From Formicarius rufipectus (taxonomy: Eukaryota > Chordata > Aves > Passeriformes > Formicariidae), in assembly GCA_013399695.1 (NCBI GenBank), contig VXAU01000932.1, positions 56,615-120,614 of the forward strand: a DNA stretch of 64,000 nt, written 5' to 3'. Below are positions 26,745 to 39,720 of the stretch, piece after piece. The position numbers were made by a program, and so were the translations under genes. Each line of letters begins with the position of its first letter. Position 1 is the stretch's first letter. The notes under the pieces are model-generated. The model had not been told where the DNA came from. It ran no database searches and saw only the letters and a list, made by a program, of their open reading frames with translations.

Positions 26745-26824
26745 TTATAGATATTTCATGTATATACAGCTAAATACCATGGACATATAATACAAGGATT
26801 CCAAACAAATCTCAAACATCCTCC

Positions 26825-26853
26825 AAAAGGGAAAAAGGGAAAAAGGGAAAAGG
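26825..26853. repeat. (GGGAAAAA)n minisatellite
   Basis: About three and a half copies of an 8-base purine unit (gggaaaaa), the last slightly shortened. It would be a pyrimidine tract on the minus strand. Confidence 0.88.
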
Positions 26854-28560
26854 ACCAAGAAGGGTAAAAAAAAACCCGAAATAATCCCACACAATCAAAT
26901 CCCAGGAATTAATTCAGTAGAACAATTAACACAGAGAAGATCTCACCAACTTCTCTTAGGAGAAGTGAGTGCCTTTCCTCCTCTGTTGACAAAAAGGAAA
27001 CAGCCCTCATCCAGCTTCGCTCATATAGATAAGCCAAGGCCTAAACACCGAGAGCTGCCCGCTCCGTGCTCACTCCATACGGGAGAGAAGAGGAAAGAGA
27101 GAAGAGAGGAAACTCCCCCTTGTCTTTATACACCTGATTATGTAAGGGAATGATATGGAATACTTCCTTAGTTATGTCCCCAGTTTCTGGGGAAGGCCTA
27201 CAGACAAACTACCTCTACAAGCAAAACTATTTACAAACCAATAATTAGATCTAGTACCTAGAATACTACAGTGCAGCAACTTCTGCAACTGCTGCTTTGA
27301 TAGGATATTAATCAGACTAATTCATAAACCTGATTGGCTTGGCCGATCTAGGAGGCTGAAAAAAATGTGCTGATGCCTGCATACAAATCATTTCTTTCTC
27401 TGCCCAAGCACTGAACTCCTTCCTAATCAAGAGGAAACTTCAAAGGAATGCTTTAGCACAAGAGTAATGTTTCTGATAAGAGGAGTTAAGTTGTTCACAC
27501 TAAAATGTTGTGGCAATGGAGCAGAGTTGTTAGTGTTGGTCTAGAAAAGTCCATTCAGACTGTGCAGCTAACTGAAACGAGTATCTATTGAGATGGGCTG
27601 TTTCATGTCTATGTGAGTTTTTACTATTCGGAAGAACTTTCCAATGCCCATCTTTATATTTTTCTTCTTCTCTTTGACACTGAGATAGTCTAAAGTGCAG
27701 AATAAAATCCTTTTTCCTGAAGAAATTATTTACTATGCATTTTTATATGAAAGTAAGCATTTCTGAGAGCAGGCTTATCATAGTTCTGCATGTAGTCCTG
27801 GCAGTGGGAGAACTGCTATTTCCTTAGCAATAATAAACCTACAGTACTGGGTTCCTTTTCCATGATTTTAGCATAACAGCAGGGTGGAGAAATTAATTTT
27901 CTGGTGAAACTTTCAGAAGTTTAAAATTTTCCTTCTTCTACAAGTTGCAAAACTAAATTTAAACGCATGTTTTGGTTTAAATTCAGAAAAATAGAGCACA
28001 AAAATTGTAATTTTCATTTCTTAGTACAATATTCCTTGTTTTAATTTTTATGATGTTCTCACATGAGTTGTTAAAAGAGGGCTTTGTTTTATTCCTACAC
28101 TTAGCACACTGTCACTGGTTTAGAATTTTGTTTGTGTGTGTAACCATATGGTGCTCCTGGTTCAGTGTTATTCTAAGTCAAAGTATGTAAGGGTGGAAAC
28201 ATCTATGCTACCATTAATTGCTTTCCATTACACAGCTCATTCTAATTCTTTTTCTTGTTTCTTTAATGATACAGTAAAAAGTAGATATTGTTATGCTACC
28301 AGCCTGTACTTTTATGCAATATCTGATATCATATGACCAAACTATCACCCATTATGATTAGAAAGTAGTGACTTTTAATGTGCTTCTTGTTAAATACATT
28401 CTCAGACTTTTCACCATCTTCTTGGGAGCATTCATGATGGATGAATCTGCATATGCCTGGGTGAAAGACTGCATCCTAGAAACATAAACACATTTCAAAT
28501 TGAAATGGTGTGCCGTGGAATAATAATAAAAAAAGAATATTTTCTAGGTTTGCTTGGGTT

Positions 28561-28583
28561 TTTATATATATTTATATATATTT
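28561..28583. repeat. TTTATATATA low-complexity repeat
   Basis: Two and a bit copies of tttatatata in tandem, followed by non-repetitive sequence. Confidence 0.8.
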
Positions 28584-29975
28584 AATGGGCCTCACTAAAC
28601 GTGGAGTGGCTTCAAAGCCAGAGAATTAATTCGATGTTCAGTACAAGACACCATGGGAGTATCTGAAAGTACCCTTGACATAAGCAGAAGTCAGGGCACA
28701 GAATCTGCTGTCTTTAAAAGTAATCCTACAAGAAGAAACCATGTTCCAATGCAATTTTAATTTGTCTGAGTTAGGTTTGGTAAATTTAGCAACACCAAAA
28801 GTGTTCATTTGGAATGGAGCAACACAGAAATGAAGGATACACAAGCCCTTTAACTTTTGTGGTGCCCTGCTCTGTCAGGGCAGCGGTCAGAATCTTGGAA
28901 ATTACCACTTGAGTAATAGCAGCTTGACTTGTAACACACTGTACACTCTCTCTTCCCTGAACCAGCAGGAATTGCAGGGCAAAAATAAGAGATTCCCTAT
29001 TTTGTTACTTTTCTCTGTCACAGGAATTTCTGTTTTAATTGAATCCCTGGGCAGCCACCAACTCCACCAATGTACAATAACAGCATAGATTTAGCACATA
29101 CATGCATCATTTTTTTCAGATTGTTCATTTGTAGTCCCTGAAATTCCCAAAATTTTCTCAAATGTGTCATTCTCTCTTGTCCATTCCTGGTGAGAAGATA
29201 GTGTTGAGTCCAGTTGATGTTGTTGTTATAAACAGAAACTTCTGCAACTACATTAGTAATCTGAGAGTGTAGTATCTGCGTGAATAAAAGGTTTTTCTTT
29301 CCATTCAGTGGGTTGTGTGAAATAGAGGTGGCTGTTCTCCTCAATTTTTGAAGCAAAGAGTTCCACAAAATTTATCAGTCTGAGATATATCTGCAATACT
29401 TGTTGTATGTGCTGGAAGTCTGAGCAAATAAATTAAAATTTTGAAAATAATTTGAAAAGTTCATTCAGAGACTGAAAGATTGCTTTTAAAAGTCTTCCTG
29501 CATTTAAAGAGAGATGCTCTCCAATAGCAGATTTATTCTGTGTTCTTTATTACCATACCTTTGAGATTTTCCTAGCTCATAGGGAGCAAACTGAGGAAAA
29601 AAAAATAATTTCTGTATGAGAACACAATTGTTTGATAATATCTATACCTCTTTTTGGAATGTATTATTTAAATCCTTGAGTGCATATGACTTGTATGATA
29701 TATCTAGAAAGGAGTCCTAAGTTCTGACCCTGAATCTTATCTTGTGCTCTGGCTACAAGTAACATGTTACACTGTATATGTAATATACAGGTTCTACTTG
29801 CTGCATATGAGATGAGTTCAGAGTTTGGCTTGCACCTCATGAGTTGAATAACCACAAGGCTGCCAAGACTTGCCTTTATGGCTGATCGGTCAAAGCAAAT
29901 CACCTTAGCAATAGCTTATCTATGAAACTCCACGTATGTAGGTACTGAAATAGGAACAAGTTGGAGTTTGGAGTC

Positions 29976-30115
29976 TGTTTTTTGTTTGTTTGTTTGTTTG
30001 GGGGTTTTTTTTTGGTTTTTTTTTGTTTTTTTTTTGTTTGTTTGTTTTTTGTTTGTTTGTTTGTTTGTTTGTTTTTTAGTTTTTTCTTTTTTGTTTTGTT
30101 TTGTTTTGTTTTTTT
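29976..30115. repeat. GTTT/T-rich tract, 140 bases
   Basis: The longest simple tract in the window, made of blocks of GTTT (for example about 30049-30072) and GTTTT (about 30092-30110) separated by T runs and two G runs. On the minus strand it is an AAAC/AAAAC tract like those at 2058, 19681, 48247 and 62430. The apparent Phe/Val/Cys-rich ORF over it is an artefact. Confidence 0.93.
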
Positions 30116-31990
30116 GAATGGCTATAAATGCCTTTACTGTAGCTCTTCCTGCAAGCTAAGCTTTTAAAGCAGTAAGTTTTCAAACATTTCCAAAGTGAAA
30201 ACAATCTCCACTGCAGAATATGCTCAAGTACATGTCACAATGTATGATTTCTGTGATGATACATTTCACAGAAAAGTATGCACATCTTCCCCATTTAGAG
30301 CTGTGATTTATCAAGTTTCAGAGTCATATTAGGCTGAAATCTTTTGCAAGACTGAGGAAATCAACCAGAATAAATAAGCTAGGGATAAAAGAAAATTAAA
30401 ACTTTTCAGCTTGCTTTGTTTTCCGAGTAGTTTGTTTTCCTTGACACTGGAGGCCACAGCACTAGGTACTTGGGATAGACATCTTAGATCTTTTATTTCC
30501 AGAACCAGAGATTGGCTGCAATCACAGGATTTACAGTAAGGAACATGGAGCAGGAGAGAGGAGAGAGCCTTGTTGGCAGCCTGTTTTGAGATTCAAATAA
30601 CTGGTCACTTTCCTCTCTTCTTGCTTCTTTCTGTCAGTAGTGTGGTTATATCCATACAGAACAAATCTTCCAGCTACCACGTGTAGGTGTCTGTGCTTTG
30701 GCCCTTAGAAAATGTGTATCAGCCCCCAAGGTGATTCATGCCAAGAGAAGTCTTTGATTAATTCTCTGTCGCCTTCCACTCTTTTCCAGAAAGGCTCTAA
30801 TAGAACTAACAGGTTCCACAAATCATCATTCAAAAATTATGGCTGAAAGGCAAAAATGCAACATGTCTTTAAAATGCACTTACGGCTTTTCTGTAATATA
30901 AAGAACATAAAGATAAGCCATAAGACGTAAAGAATCAAAATAAACAACTGGACATTTACCCAGCCACATATGTTTCTGCAGTAGGGAAGAAGTGACTTTT
31001 ATGGATTGTGCATTAGATCTGTGGTTGGAAATGAGACCTCAGGACTAGATTTCATGACCTCATTTCTTCTCACTACTTATATGGCTTGTGAGAGTTTTTT
31101 CCCTTGGTCTTTGTCAGTAACAATCAAGTAACAAGCTACTTCTTCAATCTACAAGAACCACTTACCCTTTCTACTTCCTTACTTTTTCTTCTGGACAGAA
31201 AATCAGGTATAGTTATTCTTACTGAAACAGAGTAGAGTGCTTCAAACTGCAGGAGTTTTATTATTACAACATTCCAGGAACTTCTTCAGTGTTGCACAAG
31301 ATTTTCACCTAATACAGTTCTGCAGCTGAATGAATCACAGCTCAAAGCCAGGTGGCATATGTCTTGTGACTACACACTCTCATAAATACAGTACAGCAGA
31401 AGCTGAAATGGAAACACATCTTTTTGAAACCATCTGTTCTTACAGATATCTGCAACAATAAAGAAAATAAAGGCTTTAAAGGCTGCTATGCTGTTTTAAA
31501 CCTCAGAGACATTTCCTGTTGGTCTTTCTTTTTATCCTAAGAAGCTCAATTTGTTTCACTTGGAAATAGCTTAGCTGCCATGTTTGTTGGGGTTCTGTTT
31601 ATGAGCTTTGGACAATGACTATAGCTGGCTTACCTATATATGAATATTTATAGAACAGAACCTTTTCCATTGTGGAAAGTGCTGTGTTGCCCTCTGGTGA
31701 ATGTAGTTTTGTCTTTGTACATTTTATAATAACTTACAAGGTGAAGACATTCCCCTATTTTCTTCTTTCTTCATTTGAGGGAAGCTGTGTTTGATCTGTT
31801 CAAAGACAATGCTGCTGCAGCTCCCACGAGGCTAATAATCCTTAACTGTTACTTATTTATTTAATTGCACCACATCACTTTTGTGATTGCTTGACTGTAA
31901 AAAGACTTGGTTGAAACAATATTCCTAAACTTGCGTGCTTAGATTGCACTCCTTAAGTGGTACAGTCTACATAAAGTTAACCATGATCTT

Positions 31991-32006
31991 AAAAAAAAAA
32001 AAAAAA
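31991..32006. repeat. Poly(A) run
   Basis: Sixteen consecutive A. No retrocopy recognised upstream. Confidence 0.88.
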
Positions 32007-35000
32007 GTTTAGTACTGGGGTTGAATCTGTTGTTCTGTTAAAGTTGCAGGGTTTTTTTGTGTTGCAGACAGTGAGTGCTACATAAAGGGAACTATGATAG
32101 TTTCACAAGCAACAAATATACTTGTGACTGAAATTGAGTTTATAAGATTACAATATCTTTGCTAATGTTGTGGTCAACATTTTAACTCTGTTTTCAGAAT
32201 TTCTGTAGTCTCTTACATTGGTATTGAAAGATAGAGAATCTTCTAAAGCAAAAGAGAGATGAAAATTTTCAGAAATTCAAATTAGAAACAAATACATGAA
32301 ACTGAACTGCAGTGGCATAAGCTGTCCCATTCCTGAAGGGCTAACAAAGAGCAAAAGTGATGAAGGGAGAAACAGCAAGTAGAGATACAATTTCTAACCT
32401 AGAAGGTCAGTGTTAATCCATGGACACCACTGGTTTATCTGAAATAGTTAAACCTCCCGGCCACATACTTGGAAAGGAATTCTGCTTAGACATCAGAATG
32501 AGTGGGGAGGAATGGCACACACACCGTACCTTGCTACTGGCAGGGTTTTTTCTGCATATAACTACCTGACAGTATGAGTTTGCAGTAAGCATGTTTGGTC
32601 TCTTTTTCCATCATATCTCATTGTCAGTAGGGTGATAGAGCAGGGGAATGTTGCTCTTGACCAGCCTGAAAAAGATTTCAGTCCCTGAACCGTGAAGCAT
32701 AATTGGCCCTTTACTCGGGGCTGGAGGTACGTGCTGTAAGAGAAAACTTTCTACCAGAGACTCTTCTCCCAGTGAAGGGAGAAATGAGATGTCACACCAA
32801 TTATCTGAGCAGTGAACAGTGTAAGGAAAACTGGCTGCTTTGTGAAGCTGCAGATGAAACCACAATTACTGAATTAGGATGAGGAGCCATTTCATACTGT
32901 TGACCCTGCACTTGGTTGTCTCACTGCACACAACAGATCCCAGCACGTATGGGGTCACCAGCTGTGACTGCAGCATGATGAGGCTATAAGACTTCCAAGG
33001 CGATGGACGAAGGCATTAAGGCCCAAATCAGCCTTTGCTTTCAAAACCCTACGTCACTTCAGTGGCATTCAGGAACAATCCCCATGAAGGAGGTGAAATT
33101 GTTTGGCTGCAGCTGATATCTGAACAGTGATGAAAATTGCAGTGATGCCTCAGTGCACAAAAAGCTGCATTCTGCTTCAGTGTTGTGTTGTTGATGGTAG
33201 AAAAAGAATAATTCAGCTCATCAAGAATGCTTAAACAAGAACAGAGATTTTGACAAATTATTTTTCAGCAAAACTCAGTATGCCAAAAAGTACACCTGAA
33301 TTGAAATATAATAGGCTATTGTGTTATCAGGAAATTAAATCTTTTGGGGGAAATATTTTTTCCATTTTTTAGGTGGGACCAGGTCATTCTCATCCACGTG
33401 CTTTATATCCAAACAATACACTTTTCTGATGCATGAAAAAAAAAATTACGTTATGATACAGTTAATTAATAATCACAGTTTTCAGCAGGTGAGCTAATGC
33501 CTCATATGACAGTGGAATGTTCTGCTAAGTGCTGTGACATGACAGCAGCTCTGGTAAATGGAGCTGAGATAGTAAAATCTTTTAAGCAACAATGGTATTC
33601 TAACTGATAAAGCACCAGTTTAAAAAAAATTGATTTATTTATAGTTTCTAAGACAGGTAAACAGCCAAAGGAGTCCAGCAAGACACATTGCAGGTGACAA
33701 AATGGTTAACAGTGTGTCACAGCTTACTACACTTCTATATATTTCTATTAATTTCCCTCAATAATATTTAGTATATGCTCTATAAAACATCCTTTTTTAT
33801 AAAGTTCCCTTTTAAATGTATGGGCTCTTGAGGAACACATAATAGAGAAAGAGGGCTTTTTACCTGAGATACAGTCTAGGTATATGAAAAAAATCCAACA
33901 ATGAAATAAATCCTATGACAAAAATAAAAATGTTAAAAATATTCAAAATCTACTATGATATTTCTAAGAGTCTCAATATTAGATTATGTATTTTCTGAAG
34001 ATCACTCTCAATGCTTAATGGAAACATTTATGAGTGATATTGCTGATGAAGTTAAAAAACAAGATATGGAAATATGATAATAGGGGTTTTATGAATCCTT
34101 AGAAAAGCTGTATCTGATCATCTTCTCTAAAACACTTTTCCATCATCTATTGCTTGACAATATTCAAATTATTTGGAATGAATATAAATATAAATATTTT
34201 ATATCAGCCATCAGGATTTGAAAAAATCATGACAAGTTTCACCTATCTTTGGAAGAGCACATATCCTATCATTTAATTTAGAAACAAGTCCCCCTGCAGT
34301 ATCTCTGCTTTCTAGTCATTTCTAGTTAGGCAGGAGCTAGACCCATTACAAGGCTATTATAAATAGAAGGGAAATGGAAAAAGGTTCTGTTTGAAGAAGT
34401 GCTCTCTTTTCTCACTAAAAAGGACTGTAGTGCATCCATGTGCCTTACCTTTGAGCATCAAGGAATAAAGCAGGTAGCACCATGACTGCTGTTACAGAAT
34501 AATAAAAAGACTGTCTTACCTTTTCTACAACGTTCTAGACAGAAAGACTAGAAAGCAGAAATCCTCCCAGCCCCATTCCCACAACGTAACAGGATTAAGC
34601 AAGGGACAGATCCCTTGGTATTTCTTGTAATTTGAAATTATTTTCACTAGTTTCACAGCTTCCAGTTGATCAGTTAAAGATACATGCATATAAAGGTTCT
34701 TGTTAGGTAAAAATAGGGCATTAAAAGAACTGAAAAGGATTTTGTGCAAAATCACGGGAGTGACCGCAGTAGATCTAAATTCCAATCAAAAGGTGATACT
34801 CAGTGAATCAGAAATCACAGACATCACAGAGGAAAGGAGGAAATGCTTTCTGTCAGATGCTGCCTCTATTTTTAAACTCAGCAAAGAAAGCTGACTCCTT
34901 TACTCGGTTCAAAGTTAGAATACTAAGATAATGTTCCCTTTCCTTCCCCCCGACTTCTTGCAAAGGTGCAGTCACCCAAGTACAGTAGATAATACATCAC

Positions 35001-35070
35001 TTTTTTTTTTTTAATTTTGCATGGCTCAAGTTCAGAAAAAGAAAACAGCGTGCCCTGTAGAGGTCTTAAT

Positions 35071-35150
35071 TCTCTTCTCTTCTCTTCTCTTCTCTTCTCT
35101 TCTCTTCTCTTCTCTTCTCTTCTCTTCTCTTCTCTTCTCTTCTCTTCTCT
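35071..35150. repeat. Perfect (TCTCT)16 pentanucleotide array
   Basis: Sixteen exact copies of TCTCT with no interruption over 80 bases, followed by cttcttctgg. Because the unit reads the same backwards, the whole tract is a perfect polypyrimidine mirror repeat, the kind that can form triplex (H-) DNA. Lack of interruptions implies recent expansion and likely length polymorphism. The Ser/Leu/Phe-repeat ORFs over it are translation artefacts. Confidence 0.97.
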
Positions 35151-38100
35151 CTTCTTCTGGAGGAGGGAAGAAAATTCAAGATATTGTGATACATCTCTGC
35201 TGCTTTTTCAAGGCAATTAATTTTAAAAATGAAGAGGAATAATAGCTAGGTGGCAGAAACTGAAACACTGCATTTTTCAGTGTGCTCCATGTTGCTACTG
35301 CTTCCTTATTCTCTCTCTGTAAGTAACAATTTAGTAGTGATAGGATGTGTTCTGTAATGCATCGTGATGGTCCAGTTGCCTGAGTCACTGCTATTTAGCC
35401 ATTCTACCAAAGACATAAAAATTGTATTTCCTCTTGCTCACTGGCTCTACTGAAATCCCCAGGTATTGTCTGAAAAACACATTTATAGGCACAAAGCATA
35501 TGGTTCACAGGCTTCAGCAGCAGGTCTGAACATCTTCTAAAATTCAGATAGCTCCCCAGCTGCATTTTAAATTCAGTTCCTGATTATCCTCTAAAGTAAA
35601 TGGACAGACAGATTTCACATCCCAAAAAAGTTCCTATTTTAGTATATGATTGGTCTCATGCAGCTCTTTAAAAAGGAAAAAATGTTTGTTTCATTTTGTT
35701 TTGCCTTTCAAAGTGAATTTATAAAGCCAGGTATTGCTGTACTGAATACTGACTGGTGGACATTTTAAGATAGTACATCAGTTTCTGAGCTACTTCAGAG
35801 GCTTCTGTAGCCACTTGTTGTATTTCATTAAATATTCATTGCAAAGAAACAAAAGTGGAAGTAGCTAAATGTTACCTGGATCCCATTCTCCCACTTATGA
35901 AGAAAAATATAAAATCTTAAAAGAATGCAAAGATCTCATCTTGTGAGAGACAAAGCTCTCCAAGAATCAAGTAATACTCCCTCTTTTGTGCCTTAGTGGT
36001 GCTCATGTCTGCAGCTGCAAGACTATATAAAGAAAATTATTTTAACTGCAAATTCTAGCAATGACATGATTTTGTGATGCAGAATCAGTGTCCTGGGTAA
36101 TCAGGATGGTGCAGTCATCACTGATATGAGCTATAACATGAAAAATTTTAGTTTCTTTTCTGCATGTGGCAACAAATCATCTATATTTTGCTGTTAATAG
36201 CATACCTGTTCTATGAGAGTTATCTCACACTTCAGCTTGAGGATTTAGCTAAGAAATGCTCATTATTGCCTTGTTCTGTTTAACAAGTGATGAGTAAAAG
36301 TCCTTGCAATTACGGATTTTTAATTATTATATCTCCAGGGAAGAGGAGGCTATAAAGAGATAAATTGAAAATAACTGGTAAAAGCCATTTGCTTTCTTTA
36401 CTTTATGAAATTGCTTTGTTAGGCTGGAGGGGGGAAGGGAATTATTATTTTTTATGCCTTAAAATTGTCCTCACTGTGCTCTTAAATGGAGGATATATAT
36501 GTTTAATTTTACTTTGGCTTTACTCTTGCAGCCCAAAGCCAGTACTTCACACAGCACAGTTTTGCTAGCTACCATTTTGCCTCCATGTAAAAGTAGGTCA
36601 CCATGTTTCATCAGATATGATACCTTCAGAGTTGTCCTTTCTGCTAAAGTCATACTTTAGCTTCCTTTTAAATCACAGCTGATTTCCAGTTCTTTAAATT
36701 CCCGTTATTTGTCCTGCCAGAAAACTACTTACATTCCATTATTTACTTCCCTCCTTTTAGAGCTGTACTAATAAACCTAAAAATTTACGTGCAAGTTAAT
36801 AATTTTTGCAGTGCTCCTCATGGAGAGGTAGTACTATAACTCAAGAATACTGTCTCGTATGCTTCTACATTATATGCTGCGCTGTTATAATAGGCACTGA
36901 GAGGAGAAATAATAGCACAAAAAGCAGCAAGCCATGGCAGCAGAAGCTGGTTTTAGTCTCTTTTGTCTCTGAGCTGCAATTTCTGAATTTCACCTGCCAC
37001 CGTGGGGCTGCCAATAGCTGAAAATGACTGAAGCACTGGATGGTCTAGGCATATGTAAGAAAGTCTAAAGATTTCATTCAGAAATTATAAGTGGGTCCTC
37101 CGTTTCTTTTCTTTCCCTTCTACTGTTGATGGCTCCATGCCATCGGTCTTGCTCTTAGCTAAACTGCAGCCCAAAACCAATACCTGTAACATCCAACCCT
37201 TCTGTGAGATTCATTCATCTCTGCTCACCTCATCATCTATTATCTGTATGCTGCAACTGCAGACATTTATAATGAATTTAACTTCTGTGTTACAGTTCTT
37301 TCCAGTCAAAGCCAATAGCAAAATCACCATCAGTAAAATTCTTGCTTTAATGTAAAACGCTCTTTTCTCTAAATGTCTGTATGAAGTATAATTACTTTGT
37401 ACATGTCTTGTTCTGAACATGATTGCTGGTTATTGTCTTGTGTAATGGGCACTCTTTTTCGTCATTTCCTATCTTGTTCTAGTAACACTTAACTGGCAGG
37501 CAGTGAGATAGGACAGAATGAATGTCATGTAAGAGATGATGATTCTCTATCCCTTCCTACTTCAACACATCAGTCAATTAGTTTGCCAGAGTGCATGGGG
37601 GTTTGTCAGGACTCTCTTCCCAGCAGCTGGAATTAAGGAAATCTTTTGAAGGGATGTCTGCTCCTCTGCTCTAACAGCTTCTGTGATTTGAGAGGCCACA
37701 GAATAAATACCAACAAAAACATCCTCAATGAGCTGAGGAAAAGAAAAAGCAAAACACAGGATAGAATATTTACAGGTTTAATAACAAATTTCCAGAGTGA
37801 GCACATGTAGGTGGCAATTTCGTTGTGTCTTACTATTAATATTGGTTTTCATATTATGTTTATTTGCTTATTACGGGGGAGGTGGATGTGGAAGGAAATA
37901 AATGCTTTCACTTAAACTGTTTCTTCTGTTGTCTGAAAGAGTAAAGAAAAAAGAAGTCCTCACATCTTGAGACAAGCAGATCAAGCACTTTGACACACCT
38001 TTACCAGATTTACCTCCACTCTTTTCCTCTACCATTACACAAGTCTGATGAAAATGACACAGTTTTTTCACACTGCATCACAGTGAATTCCCTTTCAGGG

Positions 38101-38919
38101 AAAGAAGAGCAAAAGAACATCACTTGCATCTCTCAGTGAATTAAAGCCATTGTTTTTGATTTCCTGGTGAGTAATTGAAGGCTTTTACAGCTAGAAGAAA
38201 TTATTTATAGAGTCATGAAAAATAGATTAACTTTCCTGAGTAGTTCATTGATATTTTAGGCCTCTACTTTATTCCAATTAAACTTATATAATCTAAAAAT
38301 CAATGAACTTCTTTATTTTAGAGAATAAATTATAGAGGAAAATAATTTGTTTAGCCTCCGTGAACTGCCTTATTGCCACATATTTTATATATGTAATCCC
38401 TGCAAGGAACAAAAGAACTCAGGCTGCTATTACACTCAGTACAGACAGAAACCTTTCCTTTATTCCATCCATTTCATAAACTGTTCAACCACTTGAAGTG
38501 GCTACAAGCAAATGCCTCAGAAGAAGGAATGAAAATGTGCAGATCTGACATATCTGTCCCCAAAATTAGATTTATAGAGTTCCCTATTACTTACAGAAAA
38601 TTTCAAACTCAAAATATACCTCAAATACCTATTATAAAATCCATTTCTGAATCTTTTGTGTACAGAGAGTATGTTTGTCAATTAACTACAGTAGAATTTG
38701 ATTTCCAGTTCAGATCAATGCATGTCTATTTACCTTTAGAGAAGATGTAGCTAAAGATGAGTAGTGTATTCAATGTTCATAACTAAACTAACTTTAAAAA
38801 ATACAATACAATCTTTATGCATGGGGAAAAATTAATTCTTACTCTGGACTCCGAACAGAGCATGGAGATGGGAAGCTCTTAAGTACCACTGGCTGTAAGT
38901 GGACACTGTTACCATGTTG

Positions 38920-39390
38920 GCAATTAACATCAAGTCTGTGACCAAATCCCTTTGTCTATGTCATTGATGAAGACATTGAACAGCACTGGACCCAGTAGGG
39001 ACTCTTGAGGGGCACCACTCACTGCTGATGTCCATCAGGACACTTGAGGCACTGACCACTACCCTCTGGATGTGACCATCCAACCAATTGCTTAGTCATC
39101 AAACAGTCCAACCATCAAATCCTTCTGTTTCCAATTTACAGGGAAGAGTATTGGGGGGGACTATGTCAAAGGCTTTACAGAAGTCCAGATAGATTTCATG
39201 TATGGCCTTTCCCATGTTCACTGATATTGTCACTCCATTGTAGAAGTTTGGTCAGGCAGAAAATGCCCTTGGTGAAGCCAAGCTGGCTGTTCTGAACGAC
39301 CTCCCTGTCCTCCTAGTGCCTTAGCACAGCTTCTAGGAAGATCTGTTCCATGATCTTCCCAGGCGTGGAGGTGAGACTGACAGATTGGTT
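38920..39390 (-). mobile_element. CR1-type LINE internal fragment
   Basis: This minus-strand CR1 fragment covers the central reverse-transcriptase domain. Plus-strand landmarks are 'tgtcattgatgaagacattg' (38960-38979, complement of the N-D-I/M-D coding block), 'tatgtcaaaggctttacag' (about 39162-39180, complement of the D-F-x-K-A-F-D motif region) and 'ggtgaagccaagctggctg' (about 39271-39289). It lacks the 3' UTR and is cut at both ends, so it is a decayed or internally broken copy rather than a simple 5' truncation. Several stops and frameshifts interrupt every minus frame. Confidence 0.92.
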
Positions 39391-39688
39391 ACTTACAAAT
39401 GTTTTTAATGACTGCATGCCATCCAGCAGATTGTTAGTTTAGTAGGAAAGTATACAAGCATTCTTAAATTGGCAGTTGCAGTTTTTCAGTAATTCAATCT
39501 ATCCTTTTAAGTGAAAGCAAAGTAGGTAAAATGAGAGGTGAAGGCCTATTTTAGAGAAAGTCAAGCAACCTTACATTTTAGAAAAATGCCTGCACTGTCA
39601 AGTCTTATTAATTAAGAACAGCCTATAATTTGAAATTAGTGTTAAAAAAAAAAAATCCTTTCTCCTTTAGAACTTGAGGAGAGGTTCC

Positions 39689-39720
39689 ATGTCTTCAAGT
39701 CTTCATGTCTTCAAGTGCTT
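39689..39720. repeat. 16-base tandem duplication
   Basis: Two adjacent copies of catgtcttcaagtctt / catgtcttcaagtgctt, differing by one inserted base near the end. Probably a replication-slippage product. Confidence 0.85.

Larger units (their letters stand above)
26590..27255 (-). mobile_element. Possible solo LTR of an endogenous retrovirus-like element
   Basis: Read on the minus strand, this block has features seen in avian LTRs. There is a U3-like region (about 27255-27135), then a TATAAA box at 27130-27125 in the context gtgTATAAAGac. After it come a purine-rich, CpG-containing leader-like stretch (about 27115-27000) and a pyrimidine-rich tail with TTTTTCCC units (26853-26825). No gag, pol or env coding sequence is adjacent, so if it is an LTR it is solitary or a fragment. 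I could not define TG/CA termini or a target-site duplication, and no family name can be given. The alternative is a non-repetitive regulatory block with an unusual composition. Confidence 0.3.
27256..38919. other. Long noncoding stretch (likely intron)
   Basis: No exon is supported. Notable contents are a TATATA/TTTATA patch (28561-28583), a large GTTT/T-rich tract (29976-30115), an A run (31991-32006), a T run (35001-35012) and a perfect TCTCT array (35071-35150). The interval 32600-33180 is less AT-rich and lacks simple repeats, but none of its frames looks protein-like. The ORF at 29018-29368 (116 codons, minus) is not recognisable. Confidence 0.5.

Noticed and set aside
29018..29368. 116-codon minus-strand ORF
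   Set aside because: No recognisable domain or family similarity, and no start context or splice evidence. Considered as a retrocopy, but no poly(A) tail lies at the expected end.
35017..35242. Plus-strand ORFs with Ser-Leu-Phe repeats
   Set aside because: Direct translation of the TCTCT array.
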